A stretch of DNA of 64,000 nucleotides, taken from the NCBI GenBank assembly GCA_963970005.1, contig CAXAMN010005324.1, forward strand, positions 248,001 through 312,000, written 5' to 3'. Shown here piece by piece: positions 54,867 to 64,000 of the stretch; position 1 is the stretch's first letter; every line of letters starts with the position of its first letter. Source of the DNA: Durusdinium trenchii. Its lineage: Eukaryota > Sar > Dinophyceae > Suessiales > Symbiodiniaceae. The position numbers and the translations under genes are program-made. The notes below the pieces were generated by a model. That model saw only the letters and a list, made by a program, of their open reading frames with translations, was not told the origin of the DNA and did not search any database.

Positions 54867-55016
54867 CTGTTGATGTGTCTCCATATCTTCGAGGTCTTGA
54901 GTTTCCTGGATTTGGGTCTGCAACGCTATGATTGGATTGGAGAGATCAGATCCACAAATCCACTGGCTTCTCAGAAGATACTCTGATTGGATTGCACAAC
55001 GAAACCCTTGAGACAT
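54867..55016 (-). CDS. Candidate first exon, 50 codons
   Basis: ATG at 55016. MSQGFRCAIQSEYLLRSQWI, CGSDLSNPIIALQTQIQETQ, DLEDMETHQQ and then CAG|GTACAA, a GT donor in phase 0. The second half looks like a short coiled coil (IALQTQIQETQDLEDME). Unknown function. Confidence 0.4.
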
Positions 55017-55430
55017 AACACTGCGACGGTTCGATGGCGAAACATTTGTGTTCTAATGTGTTCAAGATAGGTCGTATACATGGTTTCACCCAACACACAC
55101 ACACAAACAACTTACCTTAAAGGATCATAACAACATCCAATAACAGCTTCTTCAAGGTGACCTTTTGAAGGTTCCTAAGTGACCCTTAGGAGGCTTAAGT
55201 GACCTCAAACCAGGTTATCAAAAGGTCACTTTGAAGAACCAGGTTATAACTGTCCTGCATTTCACCAAACTGTCTTTAATCCCCCCGCCCTCCCAGCCCT
55301 GTCCTCACCTCACCCCACCCTCACCTCTTCATCCAGCACCGCCTCGTAGACCTCGCAAACGATGCGGCCGTACCTCACAACGGACGGTGGCCATGGCGGT
55401 GACGGTGGATGGGCATGGGAAACGAGGCTA

Positions 55431-56107
55431 CTATAGTATTATCATGTAACGCATATTACAGAAACGATTGGAAGACGATTTACTGGCAATTCGCAACATC
55501 GTGCAACCTTGGCCCTTAAGCAACCAAATGATCATCTGAGTGTCCCCACGTGGTGTAAGGAATCTCGGACTCATCGCCCTTCTGCGCTTCCTCAGAACGT
55601 GGAGTACGCCCATCCACAAACGCAGCGTTTGGGTTCGTATTGGGATGGCCAGGTTGAGTTGGCTGAAGCCAACTCCTGCGGATGGTTCAGCATCCGTGCG
55701 ACGATCCTCGGGGCAAAACGCATGGTTTGCCGAGGGAGCTGCCGTGGAGTCCAAGCCGACAGTCCCAAACGGCTCGTGTCTGGGGCCCATCGAATCCGCC
55801 GCCGGTGTCCACGAACGGTGTCCACGAACGGCGGTGATCCACCGGCTGGGAGCGTCCACGATGACCTTCGGAGTGCTGAAGAGGAAGTCGCGGTACTCCT
55901 GGCGTCGCAGGGAGAGAGGAAGCGGTACGAGCGGAGGTATTCAAACGGTGGGACATGTCTTTTTTCACGGCCTTGGATGAATTTCATGGAATAGCATGGA
56001 ATGCCTTTTTGTGTGTAGATCTTATATAAAGAAGTTGCTAAAATTAAACACATGAACACATAATAATGTAATATCATGTAATAAAAGTATGATGAGGCAG
56101 CGTCCAC
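55431..56107. other. GC-rich block open in several frames
   Basis: Frames of 140-170 codons run on both strands (55509-55994+, 55540-55980+, 55592-56107-, 55431-55859-). None is clearly best; DGQVELAEANSCGWFSIRAT (+) and QPVDHRRSWTPFVDTGGGFD (-) are the most protein-like. At least one exon is probable here. Confidence 0.3.
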
Positions 56108-56643
56108 CCGTCCAACACCCTATCACTTCTCCGACCTCCTCTTGTGGGGCTCTGAGAAAAAACTCTTCTAAACACGCCACGCAGGCCAACGCGGGCAGGT
56201 CCAGTCCTTGACATATTCCTTCCCAATGAAGTTCTTAGAGACCAAGTAGCCCTGCAGCTCTCGAGCGTCTTTAGGTGCCACCTCAGGACTGATCTACTCC
56301 ACGTGCACCACGACACGGTCTCGTACACGGCACGGTCTCGTCTGGTCTCGTCTCATTCTGAGCGCGAGTCACCACTGAGAAGAAACCGGAAACGCTCGGA
56401 TACCGCACGGATGCCTGGTCGCACGGATGACTCAGTTGACGGTCAGATGCCTGGGCATCCGGACGATGAGACTTCCATCTTTCAATAACGCGTTCTCCCC
56501 GTCCACAGTCACCGCCTTGGTGGATCGTTTTTGTTGGCTCGGTCGGATGGGTTGGAAGATGAGTGGATGACAGAACCTGCGTGGTGTCTGAAGATCTTAT
56601 GACATAAGGTCATGAGGTGCAATGACACCAAAGGTGCGAGGTT

Positions 56644-56904
56644 TTGACACCCAAAGATGACTTGACTTTGGAAGGCCACTCAACAGCAACTTCAGGATCG
56701 GAGTCCTTGGTCCATATAGTTTCTACATATGTTCAACCTACCAGTGTCCTAGTGTTGTTCCCAAGGTGCTTTACTGAAGGAAAGCCATTGACACAGCGGA
56801 CACAGGCGAAACCCGCGGACGCTCCCGCGGCTCCCTCGCCGCGGGACGCGGACTCGTCGGGAGAACCCCGGCACAGGCGATGTGGCGTCGGGAAGAGTTG
56901 GTGA
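56644..56904 (+). CDS. Candidate coding segment, unknown function
   Basis: The plus frame reads LTPKDDLTLEGHSTATSGSE, SLVHIVSTYVQPTSVLVLFP and then a Pro/Ala/Arg-rich tail, stop at 56904. The first half looks ordered and the second disordered. Confidence 0.33.
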   Translation: MTPKDDLTLEGHSTATSGSESLVHIVSTYVQPTSVLVLFPRCFTEGKPLTQRTQAKPADAPAAPSPRDADSSGEPRHRRCGVGKSW

Positions 56905-57211
56905 CCCGGATGACGTAGGCCTGGCCGGTGCAAGGCCTAACACTCCTGCAAAAACGATGGCCTTCCAAACCGTGAAGGTGGCCGTGGATCACTGATGGTG
57001 AAGATCTAGTGACTGATATCATCTGATATCATGATCATCTAGTCCATGCATCTGGAATCCATGCCGTTGATGTGTTAACTCTTCCCCCTAGCGAGGGATG
57101 ATCAGTGTTTGCAACTAAATGTTCAAACCTGCCTACAAGCTAGGGTCAAGAGTCAGTCAAATGAGAGATAGAATCTGCGCTATTGTTTCGAATCCCGACA
57201 TCCACAAAGCA

Positions 57212-57769
57212 TCAACCAGCCTCTCCAGGTTTGGAACACACATGTGGTACAACCTGCCAGGTTGAATACAGTTGACCAAGTCGATGGCGTCGAGTTGGTG
57301 ATTCAGAAAAGACCGCAGGGAGATGTTGGATGAATTTTGATTGAATCAAGCGAACTTTCTCTATAGAGTCTCCAGTTGAACATTGATGCACATGAAGCAA
57401 AAAAATTGGTCGCCACAAAGCAGAATAGGTCTCGGCTCGACCTCCGCTTTGCTTTTGTCTCTGGTCGAACATAAACGAATGAACAAGGGCGCAGTTCATA
57501 GCGATCCATCACATGTCAGTTTTTCAGTGTCCCGCATCGGCGAGACGAAATGTGGAGCACTTGGCAGTGATCCTGAGAATGAGAAATGTATCAAAATGTG
57601 AACAAAAAGAGAACCAAAAGGATGCAAGAGTGATGGTGATCACCAACCGGCCTGTAATGTCATGTGTTCTTAAAGAGCCCACCGCTGAGGCTGCTGGAAT
57701 CTCCTGTATATCAAAGTCGGTCGGCCTACATCTATCCCGCAGTCTATCCATGCAGTTTATGACTGTCAC
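57212..57769 (-). CDS. Two candidate minus-strand segments
   Basis: 57769-57640 reads INCMDRLRDRCRPTDFDIQE and IPAASAVGSLRTHDITGRLV. 57440-57215 reads YSALWRPIFLLHVHQCSTGD and KVRLIQSKFIQHLPAVFSES. Both are protein-like and could be exons of one gene; splice sites between them were not fixed. Confidence 0.3.
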
Positions 57770-57779
57770 AGCTCACATA

Positions 57780-57959
57780 TTATAAAGGTGAACCACGACT
57801 TCCCATGGGGTGACCGCAGCATGTGCTTCGCTGAAAAATGAAAAGAAGCGGCTGCGGGAACTGCCAGTGTCGCAAAAAATCTGATCGAAGGCGTTCGGCC
57901 TCCTTGCCATCCTCCTTTCCATCCTCCTCCACTAAAAGGTCGAAGGTCGGATAGGGATC
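57780..57959 (-). CDS. Candidate exon, acidic
   Basis: Acceptor ACGACAG ends at 57960. The frame reads DPYPTFDLLVEEDGKEDGKE and AERLRSDFLRHWQ; later residues are less certain. GGAGGATGG is repeated, giving the EDGKEDGKE part. Confidence 0.33.
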   Translation of the reverse strand, partial: DPYPTFDLLVEEDGKEDGKEAERLRSDFLRHWQFPQPLLFIFQRSTCCGHPMGSRGSPL

Positions 57960-58647
57960 CTGTCGTCTTCCTGTCGTCCGGCGAAGAAGTTGTCGGGGTG
58001 AAGGTCGTGCAACGGTGCGCAATTGATGTTGAAATGGGGCATATGCGCGCCAAATGCATGTATATATTGTGTATTAGAAGAGGGAGACCTCTAAATCCAA
58101 AGAGTCTTTGTTCCTTCCCGAAGGGTCTTTTGGAGCTTCCCCGGTTTCAAGATAACAAAGGAACACGTTTGTGAGTTGGAGATGAGGCAATGGGGATCTG
58201 AGTCATCATTATTGGATAGCTCGAGCAAGAAGGAGCCACAACTCTAGTGTTGTGAAATTGTATGTTATTCCTGATATTTGTGATCAACCAAAAAGAGTGT
58301 CAGTTTTCTTATGCTAGGAGACTTGAACATGTTCACAACTCAAAACCCTGTTCAAACGAAGACACTGCCGACCGATTTCGCGGCTACCAATGCGGGAAAA
58401 GAACATGAAGGTGTCTATTATGGAAACTCATCTCTCAGGAGGTGAATGCAGGTGGCTCCAGGGTGTGTAAAGCCCAAGAGGTGATGGAGTGGTCTCATAT
58501 TCTACCTTCTGCACCGGACCTATACCAGGTATCATTCTCAAAATAACAACATGCACGTCTCGCGCAAAAAAACATGACTTCGCCTGGCAAAAGATCCAAA
58601 CGATACCTCAAGCGTCGTCGCAATGGTGACAGAGTGAACACGAAGAG

Positions 58648-58995
58648 TCAGTCGTCATGTCGGTCATCAGGTGTATCTCGCAAAATGGTGACCACCGGAT
58701 TTCCTTCTTCCGATTGATTCGTGAAGACTCCTTGACCCCAAGTTCCTTTCGTGCTGTATATAATTGATTCCCGACCAACTAGAAGCCAGAGTGGATGGGA
58801 GATAAGACCAAAACAACTAACAAACAAACCACCCCTGGGTTTTGAACACCTACGAAGGTCACCGCAACCTTCAATGACCTGACTTTGAAGGCTCTCAAGG
58901 GTCTTAGAAGCCAGTTTCCTCACACATTGCAGGAAATCCACCAATTCATGCCTTGGTCTTTGGTCTCCTAGCCACCACTCCCAAAAAACATGCAA
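58648..58995 (-). CDS. Candidate coding segment, unknown function
   Basis: The minus frame reads VFWEWWLGDQRPRHELVDFL, QCVRKLASKTLESLQSQVIE and GCGDLRRCSKPRGG, followed by a hydrophobic stretch. The first ~55 codons are strongly protein-like. It starts with TTG, so the exon border is probably just upstream. Confidence 0.42.
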   Translation of the reverse strand: MHVFWEWWLGDQRPRHELVDFLQCVRKLASKTLESLQSQVIEGCGDLRRCSKPRGGLFVSCFGLISHPLWLLVGRESIIYSTKGTWGQGVFTNQSEEGNPVVTILRDTPDDRHDD

Positions 58996-59096
58996 CCAAA
59001 ACTGGATCTACAAATTAATGCCCATGAATACCTTCCGATGTTTGTTATATTTTATATAGTTGTATCTGCCCCGTCCCGAAACCAACGAGGTCTTCC

Positions 59097-59266
59097 ATGG
59101 TTTCCACCGGAGCCACTCCGCCCGGTTCTCAGCTTGGCCCTCCGGCGGAGCGTCCCCGACATCGTCCTCGCCTTAAAACGCGTCGCCGCGTGGCCGGCGC
59201 TGCGCCGCGTCGCCGTGTGGGAGGGTCGTTGGAGCAAGAAATGGTCAGTGAACTTCGGGCAATGGA
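59097..59266 (+). CDS. Candidate first exon before a family A element
   Basis: ATG at 59097; MVSTGATPPGSQLGPPAERP, then an Arg-rich stretch and GGSLEQEMVSELRAMD. The family A element begins at once after GACCTAAACACTCC. GC-rich, so the middle may be composition-driven, but the end looks ordered. Unknown function. Confidence 0.38.
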
Positions 59267-59403
59267 CCTAAACACTCCATGTGTGAAGGGCATTTGACCT
59301 ATCTCTCTCTCTCTCTATATATATATATTGATTGATTGACCCCCAAAAAATCCTCCCCAATGTAGGCAAATAATGGGAGTTCCATGGGTCGTGTCTGGGT
59401 TAG
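59267..59403. mobile_element. TIR element family A, with microsatellite insertion
   Basis: CTAAACACTCCATG at the left and GGGTCGTGTCTGGGTTAG at the right are the arms. The centre holds a TC/TA/ATTG simple-repeat expansion (59302-59340) and CCCCAATGTAGGCAAATA. Confidence 0.68.
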
Positions 59404-60069
59404 ATGGTGCAAACTTTTTATAGGAGAACAGGGTGAGACCAAGGTGATCCTTGAAACCTGCACGAAACCTGCACGCCTTCTCAAGAGGCATGGAGACTAC
59501 CTATAAAGGTGAGTTGGCATTGTGTGACTGAGCGACTGAAGCAGTGCATATGGTGAAGAGACCAATCTGGAAAATTTGCTGGAACATGTCCCTCATCGGC
59601 CTTTGGTGATTCCATGTGATTCTACTGTTTGATCAAACATCAACGTGTCCTGAAACAGCTACAACATGCAACAACCACCAAGTATATTGCCAATTTTCAA
59701 TACTTCGATACTCAAGAAGACATCTTAAGAGTCAATCAAACACGAAGGCCTTCCAAACTCCAACCAGAGTTTTGATCCATGCGCCCGTTTCGACCAGAGT
59801 GAAGCGACTGGAGTGAATATCCAACCAAGCTCATGACCTGGCCTTGATTCTGATCACGTCGTCCGCGAGACCTGTCGAGGGGTTTTGGCAAGAAAGAGAG
59901 CTGGATGGGTGAAACCTGACAAAGATTAATGAGATGAAGATTCGTCGCAGGGTCAGGTTCAGTGGTTACGGGTGGGTGACTGGGGAGTGTCCCATATATA
60001 CCTTCTTTTCGGAGGCGAGCCAGGAGCCTCTACAGGGATAAAACGAGCCAGCTAACCATGTAGGCCATA

Positions 60070-60112
60070 CCCCAACGCCCCATGGAACCGGCATATTGAC
60101 CTACCCCCTACT
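60070..60112. mobile_element. TIR element family A, left-arm remnant
   Basis: CCCCAACGCCCCATGGAACC, then GGCATATTGACCTACCCCC. The rest is lost. Confidence 0.5.
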
Positions 60113-60389
60113 ATAGGTGATGGACTCTACTCGTCGGCCCCGCAGGGGGTCGTCTACAGCGCCTCGAAGCCCTTCGGCGGCTGCGCCGACGGCTGCGACT
60201 CCTGGGGAATCGATTGGGGTCGGCGACCCAAAGACCACAGAGGGGCAGGGAGAACGAAGGTTCAATCCTTTTTGTTTGGGGGGAATTCATTGGTGAGGGT
60301 TTTAGTACCTGAACTTGGGAAGCTCTGAGCATGCTGTGTATCACCTGGTATATCTCAAGAAAATATTTGGGGAATTCTAGGAATTGCTA

Positions 60390-60661
60390 TTAAGTTATGT
60401 CACGTGGGGGCCGGGGTTGAAGCCCGTTGAATATGCCTCCACTGGAGAGAAGAATAAGCACAGCAGCATAGTCAAGAACAAAGGAGCTTGTAAGTTTTTT
60501 CTGTCCAAGAGTGACTTGATCCAAGACGCGCACATTCTGGACATTTGAAATGTGACCTTCACAACAGGTTGTCCGCACATGTGGACTCTCCTGGTGTAAG
60601 TCTAGTTCTTTTGGATCCAATGTGGCTCCTTTTTGCCCCCCAAAGAAAACAACTTGTAGGA
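60390..60661 (-). CDS. Candidate terminal exon, unknown function
   Basis: Acceptor GGCCTACCACAG ends at 60662. The frame reads VLQVVFFGGQKGATLDPKEL, SPHVRTTCCEGHISNVQNVR, VLDQVTLGQKKLTSSFVLDY and AAVLILLSSGGIFNGLQPRP, stop at 60390. Mixed, well ordered, with one hydrophobic stretch (VLDYAAVLILLSS) that could be buried or membrane-associated. One of the clearer exons. Confidence 0.45.
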
Positions 60662-60903
60662 CTGTGGTAGGCCACAAGCATATGTGGGCAAGGCAAACAT
60701 ATACTTGGCTCAAGGGATATCAATATAATTGAATGACATACATGAACAGGTCACCAGCGAAACAGCCACATAACATACAACCCTTTAGAATTAAAAGTTC
60801 TGATCACAAAACCCGAGTGGTGCTCTAACACCTGGTGCTTTCAAAACAGATTCTGGAGATTTGAAAGAGTAGTGAGTAGTGAAACTATGGCCCAGCAGGG
60901 ATA

Positions 60904-61290
60904 GTGAAACTTACTGGAACTTCCCCCAATCAAGTAATTAATTTAATTAAGTCAGCTCTTGGTGAGTTGCGCCCTCAAGACTGGAAAAGCACAACAAAGA
61001 ACAACATGGTGAGAACGGGCATGGAAAGGAACAAACAAATCAAACAACAACCAGCTCAGCAACTTATTGCTTGTGGTAGCTTCCGTCCCAAGTCTCATAA
61101 GCCCGCAACTTATTGCTGGTGGACTCCGCGGGGCTGAAGCAAAGGAAATTCCACAAGAAGTCACACAACTTAACAAATCTCTACAAGGTATACCAGCAGG
61201 AGCAAGCTGCAGCAGTCATAGAGGTGTAGATCACCCTCAAATCTCTTATCTCATATCCCACAGACGGTTGATTTTCCTCATGTCAAAGCA
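60904..61290 (+). CDS. Candidate coding segment broken by a 46-bp duplication/insertion
   Basis: The frame reads NQVINLIKSALGELRPQDWK and ERNKQIKQQPAQQLIA, then shifts. Coding resumes 46 bp later with QLIAGGLRGAEAKEIPQEVT and QLNKSLQGIPAGAS. GCAACTTATTGCT occurs at 61059-61071 and 61105-61117; both read QLIA in the two frames, so leaving out 46 bp gives one continuous frame. It could be a small intron with unusual borders or a disabling insertion. Unknown function. Confidence 0.45.
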
Positions 61291-61856
61291 TATAGACTTA
61301 TATAGACTGGTTTACATTCCCCATAAATAGAGTCTGTTTTTGAGCCAACTTAGGGACATACGGCCGCCGTTTTTGAGTTTTCCAGGATCTCCATCCCACT
61401 GTCTCGCCTGCCCATGGTTGCACCTGGAGCGACCACTGCGAGAAGTCCAACAAAGAACACCTAAAACTATTACAGTATAGAATTAGATCGAAGAAATGCT
61501 ATGATCTATGTCCGAAGTTCCAAGTTCGATCGTCACTGGGCGATGCGGAAAGTGAACACCATGCTCTGAAGAACACCAGTCTGAAGAACACAAACTCTGC
61601 ATACCGTCTTTGAAATGTGCCTATGGGGATAAGCTACCCCCAGAGACCGATAAGCTATGGGGTTCTTACTTCAATTGAGCATGAGCTGGCTGTGCTGTCT
61701 GAGATCGACCGAGGCGTCGGTGCTGGTGCTGTGTGCGTTTTTTGAGCTGGCGGGCAGCCCGCGAAACGAGACGGGCGGTGTTGGTCGGGTGCTGGTGCTG
61801 GTGCTGGCGCTTGCGGTATGATATAACGTCCATGCCGAATTGCATTAAAAAAGCGC

Positions 61857-62182
61857 TTGGGTGCTGCCTGCTGCCTGTACAAGTATCTTTTCCTACCTTG
61901 GGTCTATGCTGGCATGATTTGTCCTGTTTTGTGTTGCTTGCAAGCTCTCCCATCCTTCACACATTCATTGAAGTTCAAGCTCTCCAAGGAATTCTTAGGA
62001 GTGATCATGACCTCTATGGCCTTGTTTCCGGAAGTTCTGCACCACATGGAGGATGTTTTCGGGATCCTCATCTGCTGCTGCGACGTCAGAATTGCTAGGG
62101 TCAGAGTGCCGCCGGCTGCAACACCTATGAAGGACACGCGCCGAAAACACCATCAAAGACTCCCTGAGACTGGCATTTGTTT
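61857..62182 (+). CDS. Candidate coding segment ending at a family A element
   Basis: The plus frame reads LKFKLSKEFLGVIMTSMALF, PEVLHHMEDVFGILICCCDV and RIARVRVPPAATPMKDTRRK, then runs into the family A remnant at 62183-62263. Minus frames also look open. Helical hydrophobic middle. Unknown function. Confidence 0.33.
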
Positions 62183-62263
62183 AACATTGAACATTGACCT
62201 CGAAACTCAACTCAACCACCCCAGATGGAGGTATAGTATGGTATACCCATGGAGAGTTGGCCT
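62183..62263 (-). mobile_element. TIR element family A, remnant
   Basis: ACATTGACCTCG ... CAACCACCCCAGATGG is the inverse of the family centre, and CCCATGGAGAGTTGGCCTAAA resembles an arm end. The other arm is missing. Confidence 0.5.
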
Positions 62264-62269
62264 AAATTA

Positions 62270-62299
62270 AATATATATATATAATATATATATATATAT
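62270..62299. repeat. (TA)n microsatellite
   Basis: TA run with one interruption directly beside the family A remnant. Confidence 0.9.
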
Positions 62300-62971
62300 C
62301 CAATCCCCAAAACAGGCATTGCTCATTGTGGACTGATATTGCTCATGCATATCTATCACTGTAGTCTATCACACGTTCATTGCTTTCCCCTCTTGCCCAC
62401 CATGTTTGCCCAGCTCTTCTACCCGGCCTTGTCTTCCAAAGTGGCTCCACGTGTTCGTGCCCCAGTGAAGCAAGAAAGCAAGTCCAGCTGTTGCAGCTGT
62501 GTACACATTCTGTACCTCTAGCCACTAGCACAAAAGTTACCATCTATCAAGGGCCAGGTGGATGTCTAGCGGATGTGTTTGTTTATGTTCACGCTCACAA
62601 CCTTCGGAACGGGACGTATATAGATCAAGTGCCCCAAAGAACCTTTCTTTGATGTTTGGTGCCATTAAAGAAAGCGTCCCGTACCCCTTGAGTTGATGCT
62701 CCGTTGATGCTGTTCTTGCATGGCCTGCCACACCATCGGTCTATCTGGTGTTCCTTTACGAGCCTGCGAGCTGCAAGTCGCCAGACATCCTCACCCCACC
62801 GAAGCCAGCGAAGCCTCCCAAAGCGAAGCTCGGACCTTGAAACCCGTAGTGTGTAGACTGTTCAGTTTTGTTTGCTTTATTCAACTATATTCTGTATAGA
62901 CTAACCTACAGAAAAAACAAAAAACTTGAACAAACCTTGAAACCTGTTCTGTAGATCTAACTATATCTAAC

Positions 62972-63157
62972 TTGTATATGTTTAAAGAAAAACCTGGAAA
63001 CGTGGATCGGATCGGGTCGAACGCGGTCGAACGTGTGTCGTTGAGGGGAAGGGGACTGACGCTCCCGTTGTGGACGTTCGTTCCCCCGGTGAATCACCCA
63101 ATTGATATAGTAAAGAAAGAAGGCCCACTTAAGGTGTCCCAGTTTTCTGTAGTGAAG
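62972..63157 (+). CDS. Candidate exon of the right-edge plus-strand gene
   Basis: ATG at 62972, 62 codons ending PVNHPIDIVKKEGPLKVSQF and SVVK, then GAAG|GTATAC, a GT donor. The beginning is Gly/Arg-rich and may be 5' flank; the last 30 codons are convincing. Confidence 0.4.
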
Positions 63158-63364
63158 GTATACTCTAACAAATACATTTATCATTTCTTATATATTCACA
63201 TCCAACTTGGAGCCACGGTAGTGATCGCTCAAGGATCTGAACACACCGAACAGGCCAACACTCCTGCAAATCACCAAATCACCAAAGAATTATCAATTTT
63301 GTCAGCCCAAAGTTTCCTCTCAACGAAAACATCCTGCAGAATCCATTCTCTTTTGGGCTTCCAG

Positions 63365-63510
63365 GATTGGCAGAAGTCACGAAGGTCGCTATGCAAGAGA
63401 TCTCCAAGGCTTCGAGCGAGATGTCACGATCCGTGCTGGCTCTTGATCCTACAGCAGCTGCCCTCCACGTCAAAGACCATGTTGGGCAGATGAAAAGCCA
63501 TTTGGCACCC
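63365..63510 (+). CDS. Candidate internal exon of the right-edge gene
   Basis: Acceptor TTTTGGGCTTCCAG ends at 63364 and donor GTGAGG begins at 63511. Two bases plus 48 codons: LAEVTKVAMQEISKASSEMS, RSVLALDPTAAALHVKDHVG, QMKSHLAP. Helical, amphipathic, no low complexity; one of the best exons here. Phase does not fit directly with 63157, so another exon probably lies between. Confidence 0.52.
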
Positions 63511-63629
63511 GTGAGGCAGCTGTTTTTTCCTCTCAACTCCATAGGGCTTCAACCACATCTTCGGGTTCGGTGGCGTGGTTCGGGTCTTGTGGGGTGCGGG
63601 GTGGTCTGTCCCTACCACCTTCGGAGCCC

Positions 63630-63720
63630 TAACGGGCAATGTCAATAAGGCCAAACAAAAGATCAGGCAGCTCATCCCGTGGTCGTCAAACCTGTGGTGT
63701 CTGCAACACTGTGGTGTCTG
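63630..63720 (+). CDS. Candidate following exon, right-edge gene
   Basis: The plus frame reads GALTGNVNKAKQKIRQLIPW and SSN after a CTTCGGAG site. Basic and helical like the preceding exon. TGTGGTGTCTGCAACA is repeated at 63694-63725. The gene probably continues past the window. Confidence 0.35.
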
Positions 63721-64000
63721 CAACATACGTGCACCAAGCCCCTTTCTGGGTCGTATCTTCTGATGATGCGAGGCTTTTGATGCTGAAACTGCTTGTCCCA
63801 AAAGCAATAAACCTTGGCCCAGTTGATTTCAAAAGTCATGTGCGTCACACAAGAACATGTACTCATGACATTCACGCCCCTCTCTCAAAACCTCACGTGG
63901 TAGATCTCTGATGATTCATCATTGGCACACTTGTCGCACAGCTAAGCCGAACGCCAAAAAACAACGAAGGTGGCAGAATTCCGCCAAGGGCAACGCAAGG

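Noticed and set aside
55509..55994. 161-codon plus frame as a firm gene
   Set aside because: Three other long frames overlap it on both strands; GC-rich composition alone explains the openness, so it is kept only as an unresolved block.
60703..60715. TTGGCTCAAG, matching the 3' end of the dinoflagellate spliced leader
   Set aside because: Only 10 bases match and the upstream leader bases do not; expected by chance in 64 kb. No spliced-leader RNA gene structure around it.

Overview
The window is nuclear DNA of a eukaryote, most likely a dinoflagellate, with Symbiodiniaceae as the best guess. It has no operons, ribosome binding sites or long uninterrupted genes. Coding-like segments are short (about 60-300 bp), flanked by GT/AG signals and scattered on both strands. 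Repeats are mostly short terminal-inverted-repeat (TIR) elements plus broken retrotransposons. A run of 10 Ns at 25938-25947 marks a draft-assembly gap. The lineage call rests on genome style and the retroelement types, not on a diagnostic gene. No rRNA, tRNA, spliced-leader gene or CRISPR array was recognised.

Layout. 1-16 kb: weak exon candidates, clearest at 2154-2386(-), 6309-6498(+), 8709-9883(+), 14249-14506(+) and 15483-15752(+), among TIR elements and microsatellites. 16.4-20.1 kb: a broken Ty1/copia-type LTR retrotransposon on the minus strand with a 104-bp 5' LTR, primer binding site, gag, protease remnant and RNase H tail; integrase and reverse transcriptase are missing. 20.9-24.7 kb: pieces of a multi-exon minus-strand gene whose first exon encodes a signal peptide; a ~320-bp foldback element lies in one presumed intron. 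25.9-26.1 kb: a minisatellite holding the assembly gap. 26-47 kb: candidate exons on both strands, the densest being a minus-strand gene at 29.9-31.8 kb. 47.8-49.2 kb: a 5'-truncated LINE with an intact RNase H domain and a perfect 16-bp target-site duplication. 49-64 kb: more candidate exons, ending in a plus-strand gene that runs off the right edge.

The main pattern is a set of short TIR/foldback families (called A to H here). Family A has about nine copies in 64 kb. Several copies lie between, or directly against, coding-like segments, at positions where GT or AG dinucleotides could serve as splice sites. This fits introner-like behaviour, in which mobile elements create introns. Families and duplications are visible in the sequence; the introner reading is inference and needs transcripts. 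All exon calls were made by eye from reading frame, amino-acid texture and splice dinucleotides, so their confidence is modest and most functions are unknown.
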